Below the pieces are notes generated by a model. The model did not search any database. It was not told the DNA's origin and saw nothing but the letters and a program-made list of their open reading frames with translations. A stretch of DNA of 64,000 nucleotides from Thiocapsa bogorovii (GTDB lineage: Bacteria > Pseudomonadota > Gammaproteobacteria > Chromatiales > Chromatiaceae): assembly GCF_021228795.1 (NCBI RefSeq), contig NZ_CP089309.1, positions 5,453,501 to 5,517,500 of the forward strand, read 5' to 3'. This document shows positions 62,414 to 64,000 of this stretch, in pieces. Within the stretch, counting starts at the first letter, position 1, and the number at the start of each line of letters is the position of its first letter. Both the position numbers and the translations under genes were made by a program.

Positions 62414-62848
62414 GTCGCCACCATGTCCGGGCCCTGCGGGTGAGAACCGGTGCAGCTGCCGCTTCAGCAACTGCAATGCAGACATTATGCCATACACCCG
62501 AAGCAGTAACGGATCGCGGCCCCCCTGCGCGCCCGAGGCGGCGTCGGGAAGAGAGGCCGGCGAGAGCCGAGGTGCTGGTCAAGCACGCGGAATGCCGCAC
62601 ACCGTCCACGCACGCAAGTAACCCTGCACCGGAATGATCTCATCTGTGCCCGGTTTTCTTGCCCGGTTCTCGTCAAGTGGGAATACCGCGGCATCGCTGA
62701 CCGAAGCCAAGATGACAGCACCTGTCCCTCGTCGCGGCTGTTCGATTGTAGTCGAGGACTGAATCCTGTAGGTTCACTCGTCACGAGTACGGTTTTTCCC
62801 ATCGTTCACCGGCTCATCGCCGGCCGAACCCATCGTCGAGATCGAGCA
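62414..62848. other. Divergent intergenic region
   Basis: No gene is seen. It should contain the promoters of the locus B operon (minus) and of the next gene (plus). Confidence 0.5.
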
Positions 62849-63424
62849 ATGACCACCGCAAGCCCGGCAGACACCGTCAGCGACCGTCCATTGACAGCCG
62901 ATTCGATATCGAGTCCACCGACAGAAGACGAGCTGCGATACGAGATTGCGAAGCTGCGCGAGCAGCTCGCATCGGTGAGCCAGGAGCGGCGTTTGCTGAT
63001 CGAGGCCGTTCACTCGTTGAGCCGAGTGATCGGTGCCGACCGTCCGCCGCTCCCGATGCAAGACGTCGAGCCCGACGATCTGGCGCTGAGTCTGGAAGCT
63101 CCGATGTCCTTCGGACCCCGTTCGCGGGAGACCGCACGCACCTGCGACATTACGGAGGCCAATATCGAGGCAATTGTGTATGGCACGATCCTCACGATTG
63201 ACCACGCGGCGCCGACAACCATAAACGATGACACCAAGCTCGATGATGTCCCGGGCGGACTCGGCTGGGACGCCAAAACCAAACGTCTGATGTTTAACCC
63301 GATCCGTGCTGGGGTGATGCGCCACGGTTGTCATCTCGGGGCGACGGCGGGGGAACTGGAATCCGCCAAGAAGGTTGGCGATGTCATGGAATTGGTCAAG
63401 AGCCGAGTCCTGCGCACGGCCTGA
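62849..63424 (+). CDS. Protein of unknown function
   Basis: A 191-residue protein. The N-terminal half has a coiled coil (DELRYEIAKLREQLASVSQE); the C-terminal half (ITEANIEAIVYGTILTIDHA, INDDTKLDDVPGGLGWD, ELESAKKVGDVMELVK) looks like a four-helix domain of acyl-carrier-protein size, but the serine motif is absent and I make no assignment. The next gene starts 15 bases later and may be cotranscribed. Confidence 0.55.
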   Translation: MTTASPADTVSDRPLTADSISSPPTEDELRYEIAKLREQLASVSQERRLLIEAVHSLSRVIGADRPPLPMQDVEPDDLALSLEAPMSFGPRSRETARTCDITEANIEAIVYGTILTIDHAAPTTINDDTKLDDVPGGLGWDAKTKRLMFNPIRAGVMRHGCHLGATAGELESAKKVGDVMELVKSRVLRTA

Positions 63425-63439
63425 ATGAGGGAGTTCAGC

Positions 63440-64000
63440 ATGCACAAGCAGCGAGCCATCACGTGGCTGCCGTCGTTGATTGCCCTGGCCGCCCTGTCGG
63501 CAGGCCCGGCCGCGGCGGATCGGTCCGACGAACTGATCGCCCGAGCCGAGCGGGCCATCGCGCAAGTCAAGCAGGCGAAGGCGGACGGCGATTCAATCGG
63601 GTTGCAGCAAGCCGTGAGCGATGCCCAGCAGGCGTTGGCCGCAATTCCCGAGGCAGGCGCCGAGCTCGACGGCAACCGCGCCGCGACTGCGAACGCATCG
63701 GGACAGTCGACAGCGGCTGTTGCGGCTGCCGACAGGTCAAGCCCCGAGCCCGAGTCCGAGCCTAAGCCGGAAGAACCTAAGAGCGTCTTCAAGAAACTCT
63801 CGGATCACGGCTTTCGCATGCAGCGCGAGTTCGGTACGAGCGGTCCCGCCGCGGAAGCGGCGACCTTCGCTTTCGAGCAGGACGTGGCAGCGGGTACCCA
63901 GACGGACCTCAGCGCCAATTTCCTGATTGGCTGGAATTCGGCCGCGGTCAAGAGATCGGGAATCGACCCGCTCACCGGCGAACCGAGAACCGTCACAAGC
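63440..64000 (+). CDS. Secreted protein, C-terminus outside window
   Basis: The frame is open to the window end, so only 187 residues are seen. The ATG at 63440 has GAGGGAG upstream and starts a signal peptide (TWLPSLIALAALSAGPAAAD); the in-frame ATG at 63425 is less likely. The mature start is helical (IARAERAIAQVKQAKADG), then a Pro/Glu linker and a SVFKKLSDHGFRMQREFG block. No known family. Confidence 0.6.
   Translation, partial: MHKQRAITWLPSLIALAALSAGPAAADRSDELIARAERAIAQVKQAKADGDSIGLQQAVSDAQQALAAIPEAGAELDGNRAATANASGQSTAAVAAADRSSPEPESEPKPEEPKSVFKKLSDHGFRMQREFGTSGPAAEAATFAFEQDVAAGTQTDLSANFLIGWNSAAVKRSGIDPLTGEPRTVTS

Overview
The window looks like chromosome from a high-GC purple sulfur gammaproteobacterium (Chromatiaceae-like: the left edge carries the end of a sox thiosulfate-oxidation cluster with the soxK-soxL order known from Allochromatium-type organisms). 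The species assignment is an inference from soxK/soxL and base composition only.

Layout. (1) 1-1230: host soxK (5' end cut off) and soxL, closed by a terminator. (2) 1285-1369: tRNA-Leu(UAG). Its 3' end is 20 bases from a convergent tyrosine integrase (1389-2495), the usual left boundary of an integrative element. (3) 2276-4621: excisionase-like gene, a broken replication-type gene whose 3' part is made of about nine 21-22 bp palindromic iterons, and a non-coding stretch with a perfect DnaA box. (4) 4622-15835: an F/SXT-type mating-pore operon (DsbC-like, TraV split over two lipoproteins, TraA pilin, an unknown periplasmic protein, a 53-residue PLMP/RRXRR-like mini-protein, TraC, TrbI-like, TrhF-like peptidase, TrbC-TraW, TraU, TraN), almost all overlapping. 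(5) 15845-28000: cargo and decay: TacA/TacT toxin-antitoxin, frameshifted phosphodiester glycosidase, chrA, MAPEG and D-cysteine-desulfhydrase remnants, a frameshifted FRG-domain gene, a PhoD-like phosphatase with a DUF6635-like membrane protein, a secreted beta carbonic anhydrase and a DUF3530 hydrolase.

(6) 28085-39100: SXT-like DNA-processing backbone: AcaB/DUF1845-like protein, Bet recombinase, YqaJ exonuclease, CobS-like AAA ATPase, WGR protein, DUF3150 protein, CobT-like VWA protein, N6-methylase-like protein, RadC and a toprim primase. Seven of these genes are preceded by the same repeated structured leader, which fits the radC RNA motif; in six copies a hairpin traps the ribosome binding site. 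Three proteins of this block end in the same acidic-GF(Y/F)F tip. (7) 39158-42270: small genes, an ORF-less group II intron and a helicase remnant.

(8) 42271-62413: two related conflict-type loci. Each combines a trypsin-like protease with an N-terminal effector-associated-type domain, a short P-loop ATPase with a similar N-terminal domain, and a large STAND-type NTPase. Locus A also has a second trypsin, a carboxypeptidase-regulatory-like protein, a membrane protein and a Trypco2-like lipoprotein. Locus B has a divergent trypsin-DNA/RNA endonuclease fusion. This is the most likely place for an uncharacterised immune or programmed-death system. (9) 62849-64000: an unknown protein and the 5' part of a secreted protein cut by the window end. 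No relaxase, coupling protein, TraG/TraH or second copy of the tRNA 3' end was seen, so the element either continues beyond 64000 or is decayed.
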